This document shows, piece after piece, positions 1 to 13,300 of a stretch of DNA of 64,000 nucleotides. A model generated the notes under the pieces. The model made no database searches, was not told the origin of the DNA, and was given only the letters and a program-made list of their open reading frames with translations. This DNA is from Cercis canadensis (lineage: Eukaryota; Streptophyta; Magnoliopsida; Fabales; Fabaceae): contig QAOA01008791.1 in the NCBI GenBank assembly GCA_003255065.1, positions 357,463 to 421,462 of the forward strand, written 5' to 3'. Numbering within the stretch: the stretch's first letter is position 1; each line of letters begins with the position of its first letter. The position numbers and the translations under genes were made by a program.

Positions 1-168
1 CTGAAGCCATCAATATGGAAACCTCATTAATCTTACTTTTTATTTAATACATGTGTATCGGTAATGATATACTCAGCACAAGAAACAATAGAGCTAATTT
101 GAACTGCAATCTAGTAGTATAGAACAATTTAATTGCTAACCTTTATTGATTGCATGGAAAAGATGTTT

Positions 169-2462
169 TCAGTCCCGACCATAATCATAAACTATCTCAA
201 TCTGCATTGAAAACATAGTATCAAATTTGGTCAGAAATAAGCATATCTGAAAGAAGTAAACATCAATCAATAACTACACTGGTGCAATTTGTAAGGATAA
301 AATGACTAAGGAGTCAACAATGAATGAGGAACATGATAAAGCCAACAAAGAGGACACCCTGCTCTTGAACACAGCATTCCCTCCTTTGTTTTTCCGCATT
401 TTTTTTACGATATCTAAGAATTATTCACAACTGATGAGTAATGGAAAAACGGAGATGATTTTTCATTGATATATGCAAGATCTTGAGATTCTTTACAAAA
501 GGGAAGTCGTCTATCCATGATGGCTAGGGGAGTGGCGGGATAGGTAGGACCAAATACTTAGAAACCTAACTAAGGGAAGCTAAGCTAACAGAAGTTTGTT
601 AGGCTTCACCTTAATAAGATGATAATGACCACTTGAACATTTTACTTGGACTCCAGGGAAATATCCCATCATCTTGTCAAAAAGGGAAAACTGAAAGTGT
701 CATTCATGAACTACACTTATTACTGAAATTTGACCAGGGACAACCATCACGCATATATTAACTTCTAATATTATTGCAGAAGCGTCTATTTTGCAATGCA
801 GTGAGGATCAGGTACACATATTATCAACTTTAGGCAGACCACACTAACAACAACCATGATAAAGTATATTTTCCAGAAGAATCCATCTATAAATCAATAA
901 AAAAAAATCATGTTTTACACAACTAACACTAGGGAGAAGAGTAAGATGATTCTCAAATATATCCACAAAAATGACCAAACAAATAACTGACTTACCCCAG
1001 GAGGTGGAGCTGGGTTTCGAGTGAACTTGGAACCACCAGGAGCCCATGGAACTGTCCATAAGAAAATGGGAGAAAAGGGGATTAATATTTGAACTGCAGA
1101 TTATCAAAATAATAAACAGAATGAACAATGTATAGGATTTCACAGACCATGGCAATTATGCACAAACATATTAATCTCTAGCCTAGAACAACAAAAGAAA
1201 GGGGCCGCCAATCACCCAAGGCAAATGGATCTTTCATACAAGTGGCTTATTTTACACTTTTAATACTTAGACATTAGTGACAGATAAAGATACTGAGAAA
1301 ATACCACTCCCTCCCTCCCAAAGGATAAAAAAGGTGGGGGGCGTAGTTGAAAAAAATATAAAAAAAAATTGTTTAGATTTTTTCCTTCATCACCAACTCA
1401 AAGCAAATACCACCACAGTTCAAGAAATTAACAAAAGATTCATCTTTAAAGCTGATTTTAACTATGTCTATCCATCCATCATTTCTCTGGAACTAGGAAA
1501 ATTTTCATGGTATGTGCTATCACTTTTTATAGCAAAGAGAGCAATGTGCCATAGCCACCAATATACTGTAATCCAGAAATCAGAGTTGATAGTAGAGATT
1601 TGGTCACATGTTTACCTATATAAGGGTCAGGGTGCCGCCACTTATTGTAGGTTGCTTCAGCATCAACTATCAGCCTATCAATAGTATCAAGGTCTTCCTG
1701 TATATCCCGCCAACACAAAAGACACCCATGATCAGAGAATAGAAAAGTAAGTGAATATTTTCCTTTATGCAAAGATAGACACCAATGATCTTGTGTTTCA
1801 CCAAAAAAAATACCAGTGACACATCTTCCTAATCGCTATACATTTCAAACTACACTTTCAGGTAAGAACGGAGAGGAAAATATCAGAATCCATGATGATG
1901 ATGCTTCAGTTACATTGTTAACTTCAACATCAGCCTATACCAAGTTCATACATCAGGAGACATACTTCGCTCTTTGTATGTAAACATCTTACTCTTAAGA
2001 AGTACTAATTTTGCAACCATAAATCAAAAAGAATGTTGCTTCAGAAAGCTAATTGAAATAAAATGTTCGATTATCCTTCACTAATTTCCTAAATCAACCT
2101 ATGGATTCTCATCATTAGTGCAAAATGTAATCATTCCATCATTATTAGGAAAATTTTGAAAGAACCTAAAAGGGAAATCAGGGAAACGAACCACGTGTTT
2201 GTTTGCCTCGAACCTTTCGCGCAGGTTTGAAGCCTGAAAATGGAACCAAAATATGTTTAGAATAATACCAAAATTGAAAAATCAGCTGGATTAGCAGTAC
2301 TGAAAGTGCGAGATCGGCAATGGAGTATACGTCATCGTAGAAGAGGTGGCGATGCACGGCCCAGTTGAGGGTGTCTTTGAGGGCTCGACGGTAGAGGATC
2401 CGTACCCTCTCTTTCTGCGCCGCACGCCGAGCTACATACGCCGCCGTCGATATTACGCTCAT
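169..2462 (-). CDS. NDUFB9/CIB22: Mitochondrial complex I subunit NDUFB9 (LYR-motif B22 subunit)
   Basis: Accessory subunit of the mitochondrial NADH:ubiquinone oxidoreductase membrane arm; the family carries an LYR motif that binds acyl-carrier protein. Five exons read on the minus strand: 2331-2462, 2192-2233, 1616-1697, 996-1051 and 169-201. They total 345 nt, or 114 aa plus stop, close to the plant family length (about 117 aa). Exon 1 gives MSVISTAAYVARRAAQ and the LYR motif in RILYRRALKD; exon 2 gives ASNLRERFEANKHV; exon 3 gives EDLDTIDRL and NKWRHPDPYI; exon 4 gives VPWAPGGSKFTRNPAPPPG; exon 5 ends IEIVYDYGRD. All phases join correctly. The start is the Met that begins the conserved N-terminus; the frame runs open further upstream but that part is not conserved. 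Odd points are a 42-nt exon 2 and its GTTCGT donor. There is no cleavable presequence, which is normal for this family. Confidence 0.93.
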
Positions 2463-2850
2463 TTCTCCTTCGATCTCTTCCTCACTCTTTCTTCTAGTTC
2501 TAGGCTCTTCTTCCGTTCCACCTTTCAGCCTATTCAGGTGACTGAGGAATGGTGAACCGTGTACTGGCTTTCCTCCAGGAACTGCTATCGAACGGTGTCG
2601 TGTATGGGGGACCGAACGTCGCGGGCTCATAACCCAGCCCAAAAAACTAAAATGGGACTCGACTCACTCAATATTGAGCTTTAATATCGTTTTCTTGTTC
2701 TGGGCCATCTTGGGCTCATATCTAGGGCTTGAGCTTGTGGACTTCGACCCAAGCTTTCTATCTGTTTTTTGTTTGGCTAATTTTCTTTTTAATTTTTTGT
2801 GTATTATATTTTTATTTTTTTCATAAATAAATAGAATTATATTTTTTAAA
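2463..2850 (-). promoter_or_regulatory. Upstream region of NDUFB9
   Basis: This short 5' flank of about 390 bp lies between the NDUFB9 ATG and the LINE insertion. The first part probably contains the 5' UTR. No clear TATA box was seen, which is common for housekeeping genes. The far half is T-rich. Confidence 0.35.
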
Positions 2851-2867
2851 TACTTAAAAAAGAAGTT
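2851..2867. repeat. LINE target-site duplication, 3' copy
   Basis: The sequence tacttaaaaaagaagtt is identical to 8839-8855. It lies directly next to the poly(A) tail of the minus-strand LINE, as expected for target-primed reverse transcription. Confidence 0.92.
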
Positions 2868-2925
2868 TTTTTTTTTTTTTTTGTAAAAGCAGCAGGGCAT
2901 AGGCCCAAGGGAACTAAACAAACTA

Positions 2926-5900
2926 CTAGCCATGCAGAGGGGGCAACGTATACCCCAATTCATCAAACACCAGAAACTTTAACAGCTCATGCGGCGGAGC
3001 CACGAGATGCATAGCACCTAACTCTTGCCCAAGGTTGAACTTTGCTAACCAATCAGCACAGGCATTGCCTTTCCTATCCGTATACTGAAACTTAACCTTC
3101 CACTCCTGCTTCAACAAGGCAGAGATCTTGGATAGTAGTAACGCATATTTCCCTCCATCACTGCCTTCCCGCGAGATGCTTTTTATGGCTGTCAAAGAAT
3201 CACTTTCAACCACTACCAACTTGAATCCCATCCTCCAAACCATTTCCAGACCTTCTAAAATTCCCCAAAACTCAGCACAAAGAGCAAAGGCATTCCCTAG
3301 GTTCCGCACTACACCTGCAATCCACCGACCTCTGGAGGATACCAGCAAACCCGAGAAGAGACTATCGGGGAGGAAGGAGGAGGATAAGAATCCGACAGCA
3401 TGCAACTTTCTACAAAGTTGCTAATCACCATGCATGGGTCAGGGGGTCTTGTGAAGTTAAAGTCAAATAACGCCATATTCCTCCACTTCCAGAGCATCCA
3501 GGAAGTCACCGCCCAAAGAAGACTCCACTTCTTCCCTGATCCTCCCAAGTTTTGATGGAGGTTGCCATCAACCCATTGAGTTAAGTCCCAAGAGAAGAAC
3601 TGAACTCTCATGGAAGGTTTTACGAAGTGAACCCAAATTCTCCAAGCATATCGACAATCTCTTAGAACATGGAGGGCTGATTCTTTGAATCCCTCACAGA
3701 GCAAACAGTTACCGTCGGACCCACTCCATTTGCTACATCTCTCTCCAGTGAGCAAGCTATTGTGTTTCAACTGCCAAAGAAACATCCTGATTCGCTCAGG
3801 GCCAATTCCAAATCATTTTCCATGAAGCATTGGGCGGGGTCCAGCTAGTTTCCTTTATGCTTTTGTAGGCACTACTTACAGAGAAGGTACCTATGTCATT
3901 ACCCACCCAGTGGATGCCGTCCTCACCATCTTCTATAGCGGGGGGAGGGATGGCATGAATCTTAGCACAAACATCAACATGGAGAACATGATAGAGGAGA
4001 TCCTAATTCCAGTCACCATTATCCAGGACAAACTCAGCCACCAGAGCATTTAAGTCTCTCTCTGGAACAGAGAAAGAAATCTGATCAATCAACACCCTCG
4101 CTCCATCAAACCAAGGATCTAGCCAAAACTTAGTAGAAAGACCATTGCCTACAGAGCAACCCAAACAATTAGTTAAACCTTGCCAAACTTCTCCTACTGC
4201 TTTCCAAGTTGAGGAGTCCCCATTCTTGACTTCTATTGTATGACGCCAATTCAATCATCGACCATATTTCCCTTTCAAAACTTGAACCCAAAGCGCGTTC
4301 GGTCTAGTCTTCATCGCCCACCCCAGCTTCATGATAAAGGCTTGGTTCATAGTCACCAAGCTCCTTAACCCCAAGCCACCATTCTGTTTAGGCATACATA
4401 ATGTTTTCCATCTAATTGTGTGGATTTTCCTAGAGTGAGCCTCATGTCCCTAAATAAAGTTACGTTGGGCTCGCTCTATCTCGTAACATATCGACTTTGG
4501 AATCATGGCTGATTGCATGGCATAAATGGGGAGCGCTCCAATCACTGACTTAGCTAAAGTAACCCTACCCGCCATGGAGAGGCATTGCATCTTCCACCCC
4601 GCTAACCGCTGCCTGGTTTTGTCTACCAAGAAATGGAGATTAGTCTTGGTGATTCTTCCCGGGGATAGAGGCATTCCCAGATACTTCCCAAGATCATTTG
4701 TCATAGAAAAACCACACAAGTTGGAGATGGCTAGCTTAGACTCAGGGTAAACATTTCTAGAAAAGTACACTTAGGTCTTTGAAACATTAACCTTCTACCC
4801 GGACATGGCACAAAACTTGTCCAAACAAGCTATCACTTGCTTGATTTGAGGAATCGAAGCTTCTGTAAATAACAAAAGGTCGTCAGCAAACATAAAGTGG
4901 GAGATGAGAAGACTCCCTCTGCCTGCCCGTATGGGTCTCCAAAGACCTTCCTCTACCACCTCAGCAATAATGTGAGAAAGTTTATCCATGCAAAGGACAA
5001 ATAAATATGGAGATATGGGATCCCCTTATCTAATACCCCTCTCCGGACTGAAGCAATCAGATTTACCACCATTCCAGAGAATTTGCATGGAAACCGACTA
5101 GACACACTCCATGATAAGCCTTTTTAGTCTAGAAGGAAGCTTAATTTCATACAGCACTTCCTTAATAAAACTCCACTTGATTCGGTCATAAGCTTTCTCC
5201 AAGTCCACCTTAATGGCCATGAACCCTCTCTTGCCCCTGATCTTGTGCAAATAATGGATCATTTCCTTGGCAATGAGAATGTTATCCTGAATACATCTCA
5301 TGGGAACAAAGCTAGACTGGAAATGAGATATCCACAAGGGAAGCAGAGACTTCAATCTGTTGACTATAAGCTTAGTGATACACTTATACGTCACATTACA
5401 AAGAGCGATAAGCCGAAACTGGGCAATGAACTCTGGCTTGTCTATTTTTGGTATAAGAACCAAAAAAGTGTTATTAAGATCAGCAATGCTCCTGTCACCA
5501 TTAAAAATCTGGCTAACTAAAATAAACAGATTCCTACCCACAGTGCTCCATTGGGACTGAAAGAAAATAGCAGGGAAGCCATCTGGGCTTGGAGCCTTGA
5601 GCGACCCCGTATCAAAGATAACATTCCTCACTTCTTCCATACGGATGAGGTTCAATAAATCTCTCAGTAAATTATCTGCCATCACCAGGAAGGAAAGCTT
5701 AGTGGTCCAAGGAACCTGAGTCATGTCATCAGAGAACAAGTTTTTATAAAAGGAAAGAACTAGTTCCTGTAGGTCAGAGGGTTCTTCGACCCAATTCCCT
5801 GAGTCATCACGAAGCATTTTAATCTTATTTCTTCTCCTACGGATGATAGTTTGGGTATGATAATATCTAGTATTCCAATCTCCCTTGGACACCCATTCAG

Positions 5901-6943
5901 TTCTAGACTTTTATGCCAAAGAATCTCTTCTTGCCTTAGGACTTCACGCAAGTCAATGTTCAAAGAAGCTTCCAGTTGTCTAGGAAAGGATTCCAGTGAC
6001 GTTGTATGACACATTGCACCCCTTGCAACCGGTTTAATAGGCGTTTCTTCCTTCTAAAAATATGGCCAAAAACCTCATTGTTCCAATATTTCAGGGAAGG
6101 AATAAACTTAGCCAGACCTTCAGTAACAGAAACAGAGTTATCCCAATGGCTTGCCACGAAATTATTAAAATCATCATGGGATAACCAAGCGGCTTCAAAA
6201 CGGAAGGGTTTCTCCATTCTAAGAGAGGGGGAGGGAAACAAGTCAATAATAATAGGATGATGATCAGAGTAAACTCGAGGAATCACTACTGAAAAAACCT
6301 CTTCAAACTGAGTTCTCCAACTGTTATTACAGAGCACCCTGTCAAGCTTTTCAAAGATACGGGCAAACCCGTTAAGCAGAGGCCCACGCCAAGTGAACTT
6401 CGACCCATAAGCTTCCACTTCCATGAGGTTGCACTCGTGAATCCACCTTGAGAATCTCTGGCATCTCCGGAGATTAACAGGAGCTCCCCCTTTTTTCTCT
6501 CCACCATGAAGGTAGTCATTAAAGTCTCCTGCCAATAACCAAGGGGAGACCATAGAAGATGCAATCTGCTTGAGCTCCGACCATAGAAAAGTTCTGGTAT
6601 CAAAATAGGGGCTGGCGTAAATAGCAGAAAAATACCACTCATCGCCTGACCTACCAGAGAATTTCACATGTATAAACTGGGCATGGGTCTTGAAAACCTT
6701 AACCACTAGAGTAGCAGATTTCCAAGCTAACCAAATACCTCCAGCTAAGCCATCACCTTCAGAGAGCACATGAAAATTATATCCGAGTCTTCACAAGATA
6801 CCAGGAGCCCGAGAGCTCCTAACTTTGGTTTCCATTAAAGCGATAACTTCAGGAGGGGAAGGACCGAGCATGTTCTTAGCCACCCTGAAAAATTTTGCAT
6901 TACCTGCACCTCTACAATTCCAAACAAAGACCTTATTAATCAT
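2926..6943 (-). pseudogene. LINE ORF2 (endonuclease, reverse transcriptase, RNase H), broken
   Basis: It begins MINKVFVWNCRGAG at 6943, the typical start of the plant L1 endonuclease. Endonuclease motifs follow: ALMETKV, GDFND and SDHHP (5960-6769). The reverse transcriptase keeps DGFPAIFFQ, EKAYDRIKW (5098-5892) and the catalytic FADDLLLF box (4795-4989). A zf-RVT domain (3309-3785; NSLLTGERCSKW, CLLCEGFKESALHVL) and RNase H (2926-3405; VVVESDSLTAIKSI) end the ORF. The domains lie in different frames or are split by stops near 6780, 5900, 5040, 4780, 4430, 3900 and 3350. Confidence 0.9.
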
Positions 6944-6974
6944 TAACAACGAAGAGAAAGGAGAGCCCAAGACT

Positions 6975-8769
6975 TTAAGACACTTGCATGTCTTCAACTT
7001 CCAACAAGCTATTGTGTTCACCTCCCACCAAGGCAAGAGCTTCCGGTTCCTCAATCATGGAGTCTCCCTCTTTGAAGTTCTCTGCTTTAGTAGCTAAATC
7101 TGGAGGTTTCGGAGGATTGGTTCCTTCCATCAACTCATCGTCTAGCGGGACATCGTCCGGTGGGTCCTCCAAAAGATGATGAACCAAGTCTTTACCCACC
7201 AGAGAAATGGGAGAAGCCATACTCCTTGATGCACCATGATTCATCTGTCTCCCAAAGAGGTTATTTTCTTTAAGAATCCTATTATTATTATCCATACTAG
7301 GCACTATTATTTTATTACTAGGCCCACCCCCTTTTGTAGCTATGAATTTTTGTTTAATACTAACATCTGACACATTTCCTTCACTTGTCCTTTCACTTAG
7401 CATTTATTTTTTATTGTTTGAAAACCCACGTGGGCAATAAATGCACCACTTCTCTCTCCCTCTTTACCTTCTTTATAAAAATTCTTTGAAGTAATAGGTG
7501 TGGAAGCATGCACGTCTCCTACGTACCCATCAAGAGCAACAAATCGCAATCCTCTTGCAGTGCCCCTGCTCTCCTGGATCTGCTCTCCTGGAAATCCTCC
7601 TCCATCTTTGGTCAACTTGCTCAAATCTCACCCCTTATCCTGCCTAAATCGCTTTGGTTTTTGCATCAACATCCAAGGACCAAAATTGTGGTCATCCACA
7701 GTGCTTGCACCTTGAATATCTCTGTCGACCACTTCAGCCTCCCCCCCTCTTGATTCTACTGGCTTACTGGTGGGTTTAACTGGACATCCCTCCTTCAAAT
7801 GACCATATCTACCACATAGGAAGCAGATAAGATGGATGTCTTTGTATTCAACCAGATAAGAGATACCATCAATACATAACCGGGATAATAATGGCTTAGA
7901 CAAATCCACCTCTACACAAAGTCTAGCAAACTTCCCTCTTGCCTACAAAAAAGTGTTATTATCAACTTTAATCGTGCGTCCTACACAGTTACCCAGTGTT
8001 TCCAATATATCCCTATCATAATACTCCATAGCAATACTTGGGAAACGAATTCAAACCATAACAGAATTGATGGAGGTGGAGTAGGGATTGAAGTTTGGCT
8101 GTCATTCCCTTATAGTAAGGTAATGATCAAAGATCATCCAAGGGCCTTCAGACAGAGCAAAAACATAGTCCTGATCAGAGCTAAACTTGGTTAAGTGAAA
8201 GTCATTTCCCAAGTCGATAATGGTCATGACACCTTTGAGTGACCACATCTGTTTGAGTTTCTCTTCCAAGAAATGGAAACCTACCCTTTTCCCTAAGAGC
8301 TTAATGATAAGACATTTCTTCCAAGGATTGCGGATCCTCTCACGCTCCTTTGATGATAATTGGATGAGAAGGCATAGAGGATCCTCGTCTTTGAAGGAGA
8401 TTGTGATTCTAGACTCCTTCCCAGCTTTATCGTTCAGCCTTTCTCTGTTATCGTCCACCAACTCCAGTATGGTTTCATCGTCTTCTTCATCCTCCTCTTC
8501 TGCCTCGGACCCATTTCCTTCGGACTCATCCTCTGACAGACCTCCCATGAGAGTATTCTTATAAGACAACTGAGTGTTTACATAGGGTTCCAAAACCATA
8601 TCTTCTTGCACTATCTGTTCATACGAAACAGGCAGAGAAGAGAGACCATCAAATTCCTTGCCACCCCCTTGATCTTTTTCACACTCCGAGAGGGGAGTCC
8701 AGTTCCGTCCAGCAGAGACTCAGTCTCCGGCGTCTCTTTATCCCGTCCTCCACTCACGTCGCTCTCCAT
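6975..8769 (-). pseudogene. LINE ORF1 (nucleic-acid-binding protein), broken
   Basis: The N-terminus starts MESDVSGGRDKETPE at 8769 and continues, after a frame change near 8620, into an acidic stretch. A DUF4283-like domain follows (8102-8611; KRVGFHFLEEKL, EGPWMIFDHYL). A stop after this domain and a further frame break precede the CCHC zinc knuckle CFLCGRYGHLKEGC (7628-7909). The tail (6975-7403) is poorly conserved. In this family the protein coats the LINE RNA. At least three breaks separate the pieces. Confidence 0.85.
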
Positions 8770-8838
8770 CAAACTTTTCATTTTTACTGTTCACCCACTT
8801 TTGGCTTTGCCACTTGTGGTTGGTTTTTCATTTTTTTT

Positions 8839-8855
8839 TACTTAAAAAAGAAGTT
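8839..8855. repeat. LINE target-site duplication, 5' copy
   Basis: The sequence tacttaaaaaagaagtt is identical to 2851-2867 and marks the 5' end of the LINE. Confidence 0.92.
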
Positions 8856-9505
8856 GGAAAACTTAAATTATGTATTTGGTTAAATATATATCTCTATGTA
8901 ACGAATCTAAAGATAGAACTATAGATAATATTTAGTCAGTCACGCTCGTAGAAATTCTTTTGTGGCCATAAAAGAATATTTCTGAAACTTGATCCTTGAT
9001 ATAAAAAGACATTTTTCAAAGAAATAATATAGAAAGATTTCAGTGAACTGAAGACTGTTTCTTTAGCCTTAATACATGTCCCAATTTTAAAATTTGTCCA
9101 TTTTCTCTTCTACCTTTGCTTTCACTATTTGGTTAGTTTATTTTGTAATTAAAAATCTCAATAATAATTTTCTTTATTTTTTTGAGAAAACTTGGTAAAA
9201 ATTTTGTAATAAAATAATATTTTTAATATACATTATTAATAGGTTTAAATATACTACAGATCTATATAGTTTGAATGAATTTTGAATCAGGTTTCTATAA
9301 TTTTTTTTCTCTCTTTTGGAGTCTTTATAGTTTAACTTTTTTTTAATTAAGTCCTTGCTATCATCCCTCGATTATAATTTCGTTAATTTAATGTTAACAT
9401 AACAAATGACTTGTCTATAGGCACTTTGACCCAAATATTACACTTCTATAACTTTTTTACACATTTATCACATTTTCAAACTTATTTACCTTAATATTAC
9501 ACTTT

Positions 9506-9839
9506 TGGAAAAGTCTAAAAAACTTCCTTCAACTATGCTCCAATTGTACTTTACCCCATATCTTTCAAAAATGTAAAAAAGATCTCATTAAACTACGAAA
9601 ATGTGCGTTTTACTCCCAAGCCCCAAACGGGCGTCCATAAATAGATGGAAAGTGTCACGTGTTTGGCACGTGAAGTGCTTAAATGGCTAATCCCCGTTAA
9701 AACTTAGATTAATCGCACACGTGAGAGGCACGTGGTCAATTAAACACCAAAATCATTCTCTCTCCCCGATTTGCCTTCTGATTTGGGGATTTTTAGAGAA
9801 ATCCCTAGAGACTTGGATGAGACATTTTTTTCGAGAGAA
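9506..9839 (+). repeat. Left TIR of the MULE
   Basis: It aligns as an inverted copy of 15214-15546 with scattered substitutions and small indels. It includes the G-box-like words cacgtg near 9655-9735. Similarity stops just after the gagacatttttt run. Confidence 0.88.
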
Positions 9840-10360
9840 CTACATTGAAACTCAAATGCTATGAATTCTCGATCGCGCTTAGCAGGAAATTACGATACGT
9901 TGGATTTGAGGTCATAGGTCGGGTTGATAGCTTAGTCTTTCTGAGCCAGTCCTTTCTCTGTTGAAGTCGCGGGCCCAAAAAATCGATACCAGGTAATCGA
10001 AAACAAAACTTAACTCTGTAAATTCTGTTTGGTGTTGTTTTTGTTTGTAAATGAAAACTATTTCTTCCTTCTCACCCATAATAAATGGAAGTGGTCATAT
10101 GAATTTTGATTAAAATGTACTTGTTCCGTTGGAAAATTTTTGTTTTATTTGCTGCAAGAGAGAAATATCGACAGACAGACAGCATAGAAAGAAATTTAGT
10201 GTTATTTTGCATATGGTTTAGGCATTTTGCGCATGAATATTGTTGTTTCACATTGAGGAACATGGTTTAGGCTTTGGGCTTTTTTGTCTTTGTTTTGTCA
10301 TGTGGTCCTAGAGCTACTGTGATGTGATGTGGTCCTAACATGTGTTTATTTTTATTACAG

Positions 10361-13300
10361 CATGAATTATATTGGGTTTGAGTTGTATTATGGAGGGACA
10401 CTTAGGTATTTTCCCTCCGTGAGATATGAAGGTGGGGTTAAGGAATATATAGATGAATTTGATATTGATTATTTGTCTGTAACTCATTTGAGTAAGCATA
10501 TAATTGAAGAAGGGTATAAAAATGCTGAGTTTATGTAGTATAAGTTCGATGATGAGTCTTTTGAGGATGGGATTAAGCCATTTCTTACTGACAAGGATGT
10601 GAGGCAGATTTTGAATAGCATAGGTAAGAGAACTAATAGGGTGTTACAATTATTTGTTGAGCACCATGTGGACATAGCTGAAGTGAGTGAGGAGCCATTG
10701 AGACTGACAGCTGAACTTCATGTGGACATGGCTGATGAAAGGGGTAATGAAAATACCAGTGCAGGAGACAATGCTGAAATACCAATGGCAGAAGGTGAGA
10801 GTGAAGGTGAGGGTGAGGGTGAGGGTGAGGAAGTTAATTTAGATGGCTGCGATTTTGAGGACAGTGATTATGCTGAGTATGTAGATTTATTTTGTGAAAA
10901 TGAGAAAAATTTGAGTAGGTTCTATGATGATATGGGACATACTGAGGCTTATAATGAAGTTGGCCCAAATGCTGAGTAAGAGGTAGAGGCTAAGGGTGAG
11001 GGACAAGGCCCAAGTGCTCTGGCAAAGGCAGAGGGACAAGGCCCAAGTGCAGAGGCAGAGGCCGAGGGTTAAGGCCCAAGTGCTGAGGAAGTGAGAGAAG
11101 GCCCAAGACCTACAATTGTGGTAGATCATGATGGTGAGGCCCAGAGTGACTATGATGAGTCTGATGTTTTGTGTAGCCCGGATAAGGAAGGCAGTGATCA
11201 GCCCAAGAGAAATGGATACCCAGAGTTTAACTACCACAATGACATGCAGAAAAAAAAAAAATAAGGCTTCAAGTTGGTATGAAGTTTGCCAACTTTAGGG
11301 TTTTTAAGGATGCCTTGAAACAGTACTGTATCGAGAATGACATTGACTTCCTATATAAGAAAAATGAGGCAGCAAGAATAACTGTTAAGTGCAAGAGGAA
11401 GTGTGGCTGGAGGATGCATGCCTCAAAAAACCAAGAAGGCAATACTTTTCAAATCAAGTCATGGGGAAATCAAGAACATACTGACTGTGCTTGGGAAAAC
11501 AACAATAGGAAGGCAAATTCTGCTTGGCTGGCCAGTAAATATCAGGATCATATTCGAGATAACAAAGGAAAATGGGAAAATGATGCTTTCATAAGTCAAG
11601 TGGCACGAGATTACTCTACACAAGTGTCAAGGTGGCAAGTGTACAGAGCCAAGAAAGCTGCAAATGAAGGCACACATAAATAGCAATATGCTTTATTATG
11701 GAGTTACTGTGCATCAGTATTGCTTTATAACCCTGGTTCTACACTGAAGGTGAAGGTAGAAAATAGGCATTTTCAGAGATTCTATGTGTGTTTGGATGCT
11801 GCCAAAAGGGGGTTTAAATTCTGCAAGCCTCTTATACATCTAGATGGTTGTTTCCTGAAAGCAGGGATGGGTGGCATGTTACTAGCTGCTGTGGGAAGGG
11901 ATGCAAATGACAACATGTTTCCCATTGCATATGCAGCATGTGAGGCAGAAGTGAAGGAGATATGAGAGTGGTTTTTAGAGCTCTTGATAGCCGATATTAG
12001 ACCTTCAAATGAACATAGTTGGATCTTCATGTCTGACCAACAAAAAGTAAGTTATGACCTATCCATATATGTTTTGGTTTACTGTTTCCCATATTTAAAC
12101 TTGTTTTGTGTTCAGATTATAACTGTATATATGTTTCACTGTTTAATAATATAGGGCTTGAAAGAGGTTTTGGCTGAGATAGGGGTAGAGCACAGATTTT
12201 ATGTAAGACATTTATATGCTAACTTTAAGGTGAACTATAAAGGACAGACATTGAAAATTAGTCTATGGAATGCTGTTAAGGTAACAACAGTGGCTGAGTT
12301 CAAGTTTCATATGGGTAAGATTCACAAGCTCAATGACCAAGCTGCTAAATGGTTAGCAGATAAACACCCAAGAACATGGTCAAAGCATGTCTTTAGTTCA
12401 AGAGCAAGATCAGCAACCTTGCAGAACAATCTGTCAGAGACCTTTAATGCTTATGTGCTACCTGCAAGGGACAAGCCTATCATAACAATGATGAAGATGA
12501 TTAGAAGAATGTTGATGAAGAGATTTGCAACAAAGCAAGCAGGGATGTTGAGCTATACTGGAACAATTTGTCCAAGAATAGTAGCACAGTTGGAGAGATC
12601 GAAGTTAGAGGCCATGAATTGTATATGCCATATGAATGGAGTTGGGAAGTTTGAGGTGGACAGTTGGCAAGGTCAGAGGAGAGTTGTGGATTTGGTGGCC
12701 AGGACATGTTCCTATAGGCTTTTGGACATTACAGGGGTACCATGTGCACATACTATTAAGTGTATTTATGCCCAAAGAGAACAACCAGAGGTGTATGTTG
12801 ATGAGTACTTCACAAAAAAGACATTCCTGAAAACATATGGGGTTATGATTAACCTTGTACTTGGTGAAGATGAATGGTCAACCACTGAATATAAGCCTGT
12901 ATTACCTCCATTAGGTAGAACCTTCACAGGTAGACCTCGGAAGAATAGGAAGAGAGCAGTTGATGAACCCCAAAAATGTTAGCAAGATTAGCAGAGTTGG
13001 GGTGACGATGAAATGTGTCAACTGTGGCCAGTTTGACCATAACACTCGTACTTGCAAGGGACCTGTGAACCCTAATAGAAGGGTATATAAGAATAAGGTT
13101 GTGCTAATAATCATGTGAGTAACTAATTTCTGAACAATAATTGCATAACTTGTCTTGAATTTTTTAGTAATGTTTTGATTCCATAATTTTGCTCCAGGTT
13201 AAAAGAAGAAAGAAGGTTGCGACCCACAATGCTCAAAGTGCATCAAGTGCTGCCAATCCCTCATGTGAAGGAGAAGCACAAAGTCAAGCAAGTGCTGCTA

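Larger units (their letters stand above)
2868..8838 (-). mobile_element. Full-length, decayed L1-type LINE (plant L1 with RNase H)
   Basis: Non-LTR retrotransposon of the plant L1 clade, about 5.97 kb, lying on the minus strand. Both ends are defined: the 3' poly(A) tail appears as a T run from 2868 to about 2882, and an identical 17-bp target-site duplication flanks the element (2851-2867 and 8839-8855). In 5' to 3' order it has ORF1 with a DUF4283-like domain and a CCHC zinc knuckle, then ORF2 with apurinic endonuclease, reverse transcriptase, zf-RVT and a C-terminal plant-type RNase H. The two ORFs are about 30 bp apart. Reading frames shift and stop in roughly eight or more places, so it cannot encode its proteins. 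A perfect TSD alongside several coding breaks suggests moderate age; full-length insertion is notable because most LINE copies are 5'-truncated. Confidence 0.93.
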
